In this document: positions 29,568-38,269 of the stretch, in pieces
Numbering within the stretch: the first letter of the stretch is position 1
Layout of the letters: each line of letters starts with the position of its first letter
Assembly (NCBI GenBank): GCA_020719045.1
Contig: DYQY01000007.1
Coordinates: forward strand, 1-64,000
DNA: 64,000 nucleotides
Direction: 5' to 3'
Source: Candidatus Termititenax sp.
Lineage (GTDB): Bacteria; Margulisbacteria; Riflemargulisbacteria; GWF2-35-9; DYQY01
Notes under the pieces: model-generated
Told to the model about the DNA's origin: nothing
The model's input: only the letters and a program-made list of their open reading frames with translations
Database searches by the model: none
Translations under genes and position numbers: made by a program

Positions 29568-32111
29568 ATGGGAAAAGAAAAAAACATTACTGTAACAGCT
29601 AATGATCAAAACAAAACCATTAGACTTGAAAATCCCAATCTTAAAATAGTCTCTAAACAAGGAGAACAGATCTCCGTCCACAATTTCTTTGAACTGTTTA
29701 ACACAATTGATAGAACAAAAAGAATCAAGAAACAATTAGACAAAGAAATCAGCATGCTAAAAAGAATCAAAATATCCTTCCAAAAGAAACTTAATAAATT
29801 CAAAATAGCAAAACTATTAAGCATTCGAAAGATTAAAGAACAAGAAACTTATCTAATAAAACACTATGAAGAAATAGTTTCTAAAATGAAAAACAAGGCA
29901 CACGAGGAAATATCAGCTCAATTTAATGAATTTAAAAAAGAAATAGCTTCAGAAAAAAATAAAATGATAGAAGAAATAATTATAGAAAATAACATAATTT
30001 CTAAAAACATAAAGAAATCAGAAGAACTCCTTAACAATCAAATATCAGACTTTAGAAACGATATCTACAAGGACAAAAATGAACTTATTAGCGCAGTTGA
30101 AACAAAAACTACTGATTCTCTTAACAGAATTAGTAATGAAAACATTAAACAAGAAAATAAACTAAAATCTGTTGAAGAAAACATAACAAACCAACAGCAA
30201 CAATTAAATAAATACTTTGAACAAATCAAAACTGATACAGTTAAAACAATTCAATCTACTCAAGCAGACACTATTGCAACTATTGATTCTAAAAATGAAA
30301 TAATTTCCAAAAAACTCAATTCAATTAATAATTCAATGGCTTCGCTTCAAGAAAAAATGATTAAAGAAATTAATGAAGCTAAAGAAAATGCCTTGCAAGA
30401 AATGGATGACACTGGTACTAGCAGAGAAAACTTCAAAAAATTTACTAAAATAAGTCAAGATTACATAAAAAACAGCATAAGTGGAGCATTAGAAGAAATA
30501 GAAACATTAAAAGATTCGCTAGCTTCTGAACTTACCGCAATAACAACATCAACAACCAAAGCGGTTTCAGACATTTACAACTCAGCTAAAGTTCAAGAAG
30601 AAATAATAAAAGAAGAGCTAACTTCTCTTAAAACAGAGACACAAAACGAACTGCTGGCTTTCTCTACACAAACAAAACAAGATAGCGCAAGCAATTTAAA
30701 AGCTATCCTTCAAAACATAGAAGAATTTAGCCAAGCCACAAAAGAAGAAATAAAAACTTTAACTACAAAATTTGAAAAAGAACAAGATTTAATGCTAAAA
30801 AATTCATACAACGACTTGCTTAGACTACAAGCAAAACTAAAAGAAATAGACAAAACAGAAGAAATAAATGCAATCCATGAAGAATTTAGAGAACTAAAAA
30901 TGCAAAACGAAATAACACTTGAAGACATTAAGTTTGCCAATGAACAAGCGCTAATAAACAGCAAAAATGAACTTATCAATCAAATGGATGAAATTAAATC
31001 AGCGAATACAGAAAGCATAGAAGCCATCAAAGATCAGCTTATAAAACATGAACAATTTTTCTTTAATCAAATAGAACAAAAAGCCCAAAATTTATTAAAC
31101 AACTCCAAAGAAGAGAATAAAAAACAACTTCAAACCGCAGATGCAATTCTTAGTAACCTCAAACAATCAACCGAACAAGAAATTAAAATTATTAAGGATG
31201 AACTTCAAGAAGAAAAACTCAAGCTAGTTGAGGCTGAAATGTCATATTTAGAAGGACTTAAGGTAGAGCTTCTAGAAAAAGCAGAAACACAAATAAACGA
31301 AACAACTACACTCATAGAAAACTTCAAGCTTGCAATAAGTAAATCTCAAGAAGACCTACAAAATAAAAACAAAGAACACTTTAGTCAATTAAAAAATGAT
31401 GCCAATAATAAAATACAAGAGCAACTAAATAACACTCAGCTACACATAGAAACTATTAAACAAGAATCAATTAGAAGCATTAATGAAGTAACACAAGGAA
31501 TTGAAGATGAACAAAAAGCACTAAGCAAGATAATTATTCAGGTAAAAACAATCAAAACTACATTAGAAACTGGTGTATTTGCTGACCTTGAAAATACACT
31601 TAAAACAATTGAATCAATAAAAGAAAACAATGAACAAAACATTAATAGCATAAAACAAGAAAACCTAGCAACTCAACAAGAAAGCATTAAGCAGCTTAAA
31701 ACAATAGTTGAAAGCACAATCGACACACATTTACAAAAAGCTTTAGATAAAATTGACTCACTACAAGATCAGCTTAAAGCTGAAAAAATACAACTTACCG
31801 AATCGAGCATTAAGCTTAACAAACTTCAATCTCAAACACAGCAAGAGCTTTATGAGCAACTTGAAAAAACACTAACAAACGTTAATTCCATCAAAGAAGA
31901 AGCAGAATCTTCCATGAAGCAACTAAAGAGTGAATCTTTTACAGAAATACTTAGCATCAAAAAAGGCTTACACCAAGTTATTTCCTATCTTAAAAAACAA
32001 AGAATACAATCAGAAAAGAAGATACTAACTCCAACCGTAATTACCAAAAAAGAAACTGAAGATAAAGACGAACTAATAAATATGCTACTTAAAGAAGGAC
32101 TAAGTCTATAA
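29568..32111 (+). CDS. long coiled-coil protein of unknown function
   Basis: 847 aa, E/K/Q/N-rich and heptad-like nearly throughout; no transmembrane or enzymatic motif seen. Confidence 0.7.
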   Translation: MGKEKNITVTANDQNKTIRLENPNLKIVSKQGEQISVHNFFELFNTIDRTKRIKKQLDKEISMLKRIKISFQKKLNKFKIAKLLSIRKIKEQETYLIKHYEEIVSKMKNKAHEEISAQFNEFKKEIASEKNKMIEEIIIENNIISKNIKKSEELLNNQISDFRNDIYKDKNELISAVETKTTDSLNRISNENIKQENKLKSVEENITNQQQQLNKYFEQIKTDTVKTIQSTQADTIATIDSKNEIISKKLNSINNSMASLQEKMIKEINEAKENALQEMDDTGTSRENFKKFTKISQDYIKNSISGALEEIETLKDSLASELTAITTSTTKAVSDIYNSAKVQEEIIKEELTSLKTETQNELLAFSTQTKQDSASNLKAILQNIEEFSQATKEEIKTLTTKFEKEQDLMLKNSYNDLLRLQAKLKEIDKTEEINAIHEEFRELKMQNEITLEDIKFANEQALINSKNELINQMDEIKSANTESIEAIKDQLIKHEQFFFNQIEQKAQNLLNNSKEENKKQLQTADAILSNLKQSTEQEIKIIKDELQEEKLKLVEAEMSYLEGLKVELLEKAETQINETTTLIENFKLAISKSQEDLQNKNKEHFSQLKNDANNKIQEQLNNTQLHIETIKQESIRSINEVTQGIEDEQKALSKIIIQVKTIKTTLETGVFADLENTLKTIESIKENNEQNINSIKQENLATQQESIKQLKTIVESTIDTHLQKALDKIDSLQDQLKAEKIQLTESSIKLNKLQSQTQQELYEQLEKTLTNVNSIKEEAESSMKQLKSESFTEILSIKKGLHQVISYLKKQRIQSEKKILTPTVITKKETEDKDELINMLLKEGLSL

Positions 32112-32116
32112 AAAGA

Positions 32117-34018
32117 CTATTCTGTAGGCAGATCACCAGCTCCACTTAATCCTTGGGGTCCTTGACTCAATAATTGCTGCAGCTGCGACATCTGTTCTGG
32201 AGACATTCTACTACCAGCTAGTTGACTACCTTCAGACTCAGCAGGTTTCATAGCATCAAATAAGCCCTTACGAGTAATTTCTTTTCCTTGTTGCACTCCA
32301 ATATAATCCAAGCCCTTTTTGATATCAATAGCAACATCTTCTGCAGATTTACTTCCAACACGAGAATACCTTGGATTATTAGAAGAATCTTTACCATACC
32401 TAATATTCATAAGGTAAGCCAAAATATCATCCTCCTTGCTAAAAATAGTTTCTCCTATCTTAAAAGATTTTAATTGCACACCTTCAGTTTTTAAAAGTTT
32501 CAAAACATCATCTTCAGTAACTTTTGCCTTAAAATCTTTATTACTTTCAGCATTAAATATCCTTGGCTTCTCTGCTAATATTTCGTTTGTCAATTCTACA
32601 GTAAAAACTTCTTCCTGACTCTTAGGTTTGTTATCACCATATTTAGCTTCTATCCTATTAGCCACAAAATGCGCTAATGCCTCTAACTTATCGTACGCAT
32701 TGTCCCAAAACTTCCAGAAATAGTCGTGTGTTTCATTAACTAAAGCAATTATAGACTTCTTTAAATCAAGAATGAACATGCCCATTAATTCCTTATCTCC
32801 AGTAATTGACTTATATATACCCTGATAATATTTTTTAAGTTCAGGATGACTCTCCCAAAAAGCTTTAGACCTTCTTGTATCAAATATATTACTAAAATTT
32901 TTTATTTTATCTTCTGTCCAAAAATCATACTTCCATCCTGGTCGACTAGTAAATTCTATAAAACCTCCAAGCGCCGTTTTATATTTACCTGGGTTATATC
33001 CATTTTCATCAACACCAACTCCAAGAATACTTGGTGTATTTAATTCACCGTTATCGTAAACTATATTAACTACCCAAGAAGCGACTTCACCATCATTCTT
33101 AGTTGACGCTGTTTCAGAAAATGACTTCAAAAAATTTGGTGAAATACGTTTAATGTCTGATGCTTGTGCACCCCAAATATTGCCACCCGATTTCACCCCT
33201 TTAAAAGCTGTTACTGACTCGACAAAACGCACCCATGCCTCACTAGACTTTTTTTGATCCAATCCACCCCAAAATTTAGAAGTACCTATGCCAGACATTA
33301 ATTTATCTACAGCTCCCTTTAATAACTCCTTTTGGTCATTGTTCGCAAATTCTACTATGCTATTAACATTACTAGTACCAATCGCAAGCACCAATAAAGC
33401 AACTCTCTTCTTAAACTCAGGACTACTTATGTTATCCTTAAAACCCAAAATATTAGCTAATTTAGTATAAACTTCTGGTTTCAAATTTACATCTATATAT
33501 TTATCTGGAACAATAACATTATCTGTTGAAGGTTCTGCTTTACTAGCCAACGCACTTGCTTCTGTTGCACCTGCAGCAGCAGCTCCTAGAGTAGTAGAGT
33601 CTGGCATTAAAACTGCTGTTTCAATACCTAACATATCTCTTAAATGATCATCTATTGTTTTACCTGCTTCAGAAAAATTAACTATCCCCTTATTATTACT
33701 AACACCTGTATTTGTTTCTTTATTATATATTGCTGTTTGAAGTGTTGTTTCGGTTATTGGAGATGTAAGTGCAGCTCGAAATTCTGAAAGCCCTTTTGAA
33801 GTAAAAAACTCATCACCACCACCCTCACTGCTCATCAAATCAATAACTTGTGTAAGAAGACTTGAATTACTCTTTAGTATAGTTGCTAATTCAGATATTT
33901 TAGGCTCAATTGCACTAGCGCCAAGGATCTTTGTAGCCAAAACTGTAGTATTCATCGTTCTTGATGAGGTAATTGCAGATAAAGAATTTTGAATATTTGT
34001 ACTATTAATCTCTGTCAT
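32117..34018 (-). CDS. hypothetical protein, S/T/N-rich N-terminus, no signal peptide
   Basis: ORF track; SD-like aaggggag upstream of ATG. Confidence 0.65.
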   Translation of the reverse strand: MTEINSTNIQNSLSAITSSRTMNTTVLATKILGASAIEPKISELATILKSNSSLLTQVIDLMSSEGGGDEFFTSKGLSEFRAALTSPITETTLQTAIYNKETNTGVSNNKGIVNFSEAGKTIDDHLRDMLGIETAVLMPDSTTLGAAAAGATEASALASKAEPSTDNVIVPDKYIDVNLKPEVYTKLANILGFKDNISSPEFKKRVALLVLAIGTSNVNSIVEFANNDQKELLKGAVDKLMSGIGTSKFWGGLDQKKSSEAWVRFVESVTAFKGVKSGGNIWGAQASDIKRISPNFLKSFSETASTKNDGEVASWVVNIVYDNGELNTPSILGVGVDENGYNPGKYKTALGGFIEFTSRPGWKYDFWTEDKIKNFSNIFDTRRSKAFWESHPELKKYYQGIYKSITGDKELMGMFILDLKKSIIALVNETHDYFWKFWDNAYDKLEALAHFVANRIEAKYGDNKPKSQEEVFTVELTNEILAEKPRIFNAESNKDFKAKVTEDDVLKLLKTEGVQLKSFKIGETIFSKEDDILAYLMNIRYGKDSSNNPRYSRVGSKSAEDVAIDIKKGLDYIGVQQGKEITRKGLFDAMKPAESEGSQLAGSRMSPEQMSQLQQLLSQGPQGLSGAGDLPTE

Positions 34019-34055
34019 CTATTCTCCCCTTCTAACTTAGTCCTTCGTCACCATT

Positions 34056-34084
34056 CACTTCGGTCACTGAGCGGAGTCGAAGTG
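34056..34084. repeat. short GC-rich inverted repeat
   Basis: CACTTCG-gtcactgagcggagt-CGAAGTG, 7-bp perfect arms. Confidence 0.6.
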
Positions 34085-34234
34085 CTAGTCCAACCAACTC
34101 ATAATATCTTCAGCAATCCCATCTTCTTTATAAGTAACCACTGTTGATAGATTCTTGCTTTGTCTCTTTTCTTTAACTTCCTTTGTGTGTCTTGGTCCGA
34201 TCTCTTCTTTCACCTGATACTTACTCTTTAACAT
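34085..34234 (-). CDS. unannotated 49-aa protein
   Basis: MLKSKYQVKEEIGPRHTKEVKEKRQSKNLSTVVTYKEDGIAEDIMSWLD*; SD-like AAAGGGGAGGT upstream; co-directional between the 318-aa and 633-aa genes. Confidence 0.65.
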   Translation of the reverse strand: MLKSKYQVKEEIGPRHTKEVKEKRQSKNLSTVVTYKEDGIAEDIMSWLD

Positions 34235-34255
34235 GACCGTTTACCTCCCCTTTAA

Positions 34256-35212
34256 TTAAGCTAACCCAATATTCCATCGTGCAAAACTATCTCCGACTTT
34301 AGTAAACACTTCGCCATTACCAGTTGAATCAAAAACATTCCTTGCCTTATCAAGATCATTTTCTACAATAGCTCCTTTTAAAATAGCAATATCTTCAGCA
34401 CCTAAACCCAACAAAGCTAATTGAGGTTTATATTCAGCTAAAACTCTTGCAATATTACTCTTTTCATTGAGTGCGCTATAAATATCGTTATTAATATTAT
34501 TTTTCATGTTTGTAACAGCTTGCTCCAAGGAATCTCGTTGACATAAAGTTATTGAAACACCTAGTCCTTCTAACAAAGCTGAAATACCCTCAGCCCCAGA
34601 CTCATCACCAGTTGCTATTTTAGCCATTAATGCCTTCAATAATCCCTTTGCTTCCTGTTTTTTCTCATCAGCTTTTTCTGCCATTAATTTAAGCATCTCC
34701 ATCCACATCTGATGATTCTTTTCCATAGCTTCAATTATCATCTTCACTACTTCGCTTCTCGATTCTAATGCTATTTGAAATATTTCCATTATTATTCTAT
34801 TGCTTGCCTCATTCTTTGGATCAAAACTATTAACCAAAAACTGACTTAATCCTGAATATACTTTCTGATCTTCACCTTTTGATAAGTTCGAGACTATTGC
34901 TGTTTTACCTTCTTTATCAACGTTAACATCAGCTGTCTTTATTCCAGCTTTTGCAAGCCTATCTCCTAAATCATTTAATAACTTAGTTGCATTAGGATTA
35001 CTATCCCCAAAAAGAAGATTAGCCAAAATTATCTTTTGCTGGTCTGGAGTCTTTCCTGAAAATGGATTACTTCCACCTTCCCCATCATTACTAGTCTTAA
35101 CACTAAAAGTTACGCCGTTAATAATAACAGTTAATTGTTGTTGAGAAACATTACTAGATTGCCTTGCTTCGTAAGCCTTTGTTGTACTATTAACGCCAAA
35201 TTGTTCAGTCAT
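34256..35212 (-). CDS. hypothetical protein, S/T/Q-rich N-terminus, no signal peptide
   Basis: ORF track; SD-like ataaggggata upstream of ATG. Confidence 0.65.
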   Translation of the reverse strand: MTEQFGVNSTTKAYEARQSSNVSQQQLTVIINGVTFSVKTSNDGEGGSNPFSGKTPDQQKIILANLLFGDSNPNATKLLNDLGDRLAKAGIKTADVNVDKEGKTAIVSNLSKGEDQKVYSGLSQFLVNSFDPKNEASNRIIMEIFQIALESRSEVVKMIIEAMEKNHQMWMEMLKLMAEKADEKKQEAKGLLKALMAKIATGDESGAEGISALLEGLGVSITLCQRDSLEQAVTNMKNNINNDIYSALNEKSNIARVLAEYKPQLALLGLGAEDIAILKGAIVENDLDKARNVFDSTGNGEVFTKVGDSFARWNIGLA

Positions 35213-35378
35213 TTTATCCCCTTATAAAATCCCACTTATCAATATATCGTAAACCAATCCCAAAAATTCCCACATATTTTCATAAAACAGAAAATATAAA
35301 TATATCACAATATACTTATCTAGTAATTTGCCCAATATTTTGGATTTTAAACATTTCTTCTTGAAAGGCTGCGTGTGG

Positions 35379-35885
35379 CTATTTAGCTAGGGTTGGAACA
35401 AATTCCTTAAAAAAATCCCAAGCATAAACCGTATTTAATAACTTATAAGCAAATGAATTAATTAGGTATGCTCCTATTGGACTTATTGTTATCTTGGATA
35501 CTAACACTAATACAATAAAAATAAGCAATGTCCACTTAAGGAAGTTCAGGACTAGCCCAGCAACATTATTAAAGATACCTACGGGGCTTATTTGGAAAAT
35601 TTTTGTAATCAATCTTCCCCATAGTACAAAAAAAACAAAACTAGCCAAATAGGTCAAAATATACGCCACAAAGCCTGACCAAGAAACGGCAAACTTAAGA
35701 TACTTTGCCATCCATCCATTAACCACTAAGGAATACTTGTTTGCAGCATAGAAAGAAACTATTATTGCCAAGGAGTCAAACAAGATATTAATAAACCCAC
35801 TTACATAGCCTCGATAACTAAAAAATATTAATGCAATAACAACTGCTACATCAATAATATTAATCTTGGCAATAAATTCCATCAT
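35379..35885 (-). CDS. cvpA: CvpA family membrane protein
   Basis: INIIDVAVVIALIFFSYRGYVSGFINILFDSLAIIVSFYAA topology and sequence pattern. Confidence 0.75.
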   Translation of the reverse strand: MMEFIAKINIIDVAVVIALIFFSYRGYVSGFINILFDSLAIIVSFYAANKYSLVVNGWMAKYLKFAVSWSGFVAYILTYLASFVFFVLWGRLITKIFQISPVGIFNNVAGLVLNFLKWTLLIFIVLVLVSKITISPIGAYLINSFAYKLLNTVYAWDFFKEFVPTLAK

Positions 35886-36334
35886 TATGAATTCTTCATT
35901 TCCTCTTTATGAGCCAACAATCTTTCCTTCACAGCTGCTTCAGAAACACCAATAATCTGTGCCGCCAAAATAGCTGAATTCGCTGCTCCATTTATTGCTA
36001 CAGATGCAACAGGAACACCTTTTGGCATTTGAACGATAGAATACAATGAATCTACACCACCAAGGTCAGAAGTTTTCATAGGGACACCAATAACAGGAAC
36101 AATACAATGACCTGCAACAACACCTGGAAGGTGAGCTGCTTTTCCAGCTGCAGCAATTATTACTTTATATTTCTTGTGAGCATCTTCTACTAAGCCCATA
36201 ACCTTCTCTGGGTTTCGGTGCGCAGAAGCAACTTCTACTATACTTGTTAATCCAAACTTATCTAACATATCTATACATTCCTGCATAACTGGCATATCTG
36301 AACTACTTCCCATTATAACTAATACATCTTTCAT
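35885..36334 (-). CDS. purE: 5-(carboxyamino)imidazole ribonucleotide mutase
   Basis: MGSSSDMPVM, SAHRNPEK, AAAGKAAHLPGVVAG. Confidence 0.95.
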   Translation of the reverse strand: MKDVLVIMGSSSDMPVMQECIDMLDKFGLTSIVEVASAHRNPEKVMGLVEDAHKKYKVIIAAAGKAAHLPGVVAGHCIVPVIGVPMKTSDLGGVDSLYSIVQMPKGVPVASVAINGAANSAILAAQIIGVSEAAVKERLLAHKEEMKNS

Positions 36335-36346
36335 TATTTAACCTCC

Positions 36347-37042
36347 TTAAAATTCATAAATCACATTAACTTGTGAATTAACTTTCATTTCTCCAACTTG
36401 ATACTGCGTTGCTGTATCAGAAACTGCTAACGCTTTCATCTGCATGCCTTCCACTCTTAATGGTTGGACATAATCACCAGACTCATTAATCTCTTTTATC
36501 CTAATCTTTCCAATGTCCATCGTTTTTGCAATAAGCTGTGCTTTATCTTTTGCATCAATCAAAGCAAACTTTAAAGCTTTCTGCTTATACTCTTCTATTC
36601 TGGAACTCGAAAAACTTATCTGCCCTATATTATTCAAACCACTGTTCACTGCGACATCTATTACTTTACCAATTAACGTTATGTCTTTTAATATAATTCT
36701 TAAATTTTGATCAACAATATATCCCATGAATTGTCGCTTCCCAGCAACGTATTCATAACTATTATTGATACTTAGCCTTTCTGTAGATATATTCTCTTTA
36801 GCAACTAACGACTTAATCTTATTTGTAAAACCATTAACCTTTTCATTAACATCTTTCTGACCCTTAACAACGTCTTGATAAACTCCACTTACTCCAACTA
36901 AAACATAAGCGATATCTGGCTCAAAAGAAACTTCTGATTTTCCACTAACATTTATGGACTTATTATTATCTTCCTGTTCATAAGTGGTCCCTAATAATAA
37001 AAAAACACATATAAAAAAAACTACTACTATTTTCTTTGGCAC
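36347..37042 (-). CDS. SIMPL (DUF541) domain-containing exported protein
   Basis: Signal peptide plus INVSGKSEVSFEPDIAYVLVGVSG...ALKFALIDAKDKAQLIAKTMDI. Confidence 0.8.
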   Translation of the reverse strand: MPKKIVVVFFICVFLLLGTTYEQEDNNKSINVSGKSEVSFEPDIAYVLVGVSGVYQDVVKGQKDVNEKVNGFTNKIKSLVAKENISTERLSINNSYEYVAGKRQFMGYIVDQNLRIILKDITLIGKVIDVAVNSGLNNIGQISFSSSRIEEYKQKALKFALIDAKDKAQLIAKTMDIGKIRIKEINESGDYVQPLRVEGMQMKALAVSDTATQYQVGEMKVNSQVNVIYEF

Positions 37043-37072
37043 TATATACCTCCTATAAGTCTTTTACATATT

Positions 37073-38269
37073 CTACAACAAAACGTTATCTATCGTCTTC
37101 CATAAACTATTTATAATTTGAATAGTCGTATCTTTGCCAACATTTTCCTGATAAACAACTCTAATACAATCATAATCAATAAAAAAAGTTAATGGACAAA
37201 CAGCTTCATTACAGGTTAATAAATAACCCCGCATGGAAACCTCTTGATTATAAGTCTGAAAAGAGACTAAAACAGAATATAAATGAGCTGGCAAAGAGAG
37301 TTTACTTATTGGAAACTGCTGATGCCTTAATGCTTCTTTAATCTTTTTCGAAATATTAACGAGCCCCAGATTCAATGGTTGATTGGATATATTTATTGGC
37401 AATGTGTTCACAAAAAGTCCAGGAGTACTTCTCTGTTTTTTATTTGTCCTATTTAATAAATGCACACCAAGACAAAAAGAATCAAGAAAATAAATTCTAC
37501 AAAACGTCTCACTAATAAGATAAAGCCACAAAACAAACTCTGAAACATTACTACTAATAGCTAATTCTCTTAATGCTTCTTTTTTTTCTTCATTAACAAA
37601 CATAAACTCTACCTTACTCTTCAAGTTGGTCTTATCTATCAATGAGAATACATTAATATTGCTTTGTTTATTACATAGTTCATCCTCCCAGTATTCTTTA
37701 TCCTTTTCCCAAATAGATGAACCAATATACTCCTTTTGCGAACGTAAATAATCTTTATAATCACAATCATCTAGGTTATATAAACTTACTACTTGATTAT
37801 TAATAAGCTGACTATAAATATCCATAACCCTGTTTGTTGTTATATTAATCCCATATAAATCAAATAATAAATGATGAGCTTTAATAAAATAAAAATTAGT
37901 TGCAGGTGAAATTATAATAGCAACATAAATCAATTTCTCGTCACTTACAAACATTGGCTCCCATGTTTTATTTTGCATCCACTCAATAGCTTTTTTGTCA
38001 TCCAAAACATTATCAATAAACTCACAATCACAAGCAACCATTTCTTCAAATATTTGATATGGATACCCGTCATCATCAACTAAAAACCTTGCCTTAAAAT
38101 TTGAAAAACTATTTATAGCTAAAAAACTAGCTTTAGCTAAAATTTGCAGATTAATACTTTTATCTAATTTACTATACCCAGCTACGCTCCACAAATTGCC
38201 TTTTGAAAACAACTGCTCGGCTATCCACATTTCTTCCTGCTGAATTGAAAGATTATACCTTTCCATCAT
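37073..38269 (-). CDS. stand-alone NRPS condensation domain protein
   Basis: LSIQQEEMWIAEQLF; active-site KAHHLLFDLYG; GLFVNTLPINIS. Confidence 0.85.
   Translation of the reverse strand: MMERYNLSIQQEEMWIAEQLFSKGNLWSVAGYSKLDKSINLQILAKASFLAINSFSNFKARFLVDDDGYPYQIFEEMVACDCEFIDNVLDDKKAIEWMQNKTWEPMFVSDEKLIYVAIIISPATNFYFIKAHHLLFDLYGINITTNRVMDIYSQLINNQVVSLYNLDDCDYKDYLRSQKEYIGSSIWEKDKEYWEDELCNKQSNINVFSLIDKTNLKSKVEFMFVNEEKKEALRELAISSNVSEFVLWLYLISETFCRIYFLDSFCLGVHLLNRTNKKQRSTPGLFVNTLPINISNQPLNLGLVNISKKIKEALRHQQFPISKLSLPAHLYSVLVSFQTYNQEVSMRGYLLTCNEAVCPLTFFIDYDCIRVVYQENVGKDTTIQIINSLWKTIDNVLL

Noticed and set aside
30710-30979. Minus-strand 89-aa ORF opposite the coiled-coil gene
   Set aside because: Ser/Phe-rich antisense shadow of an E/K/Q-rich frame.
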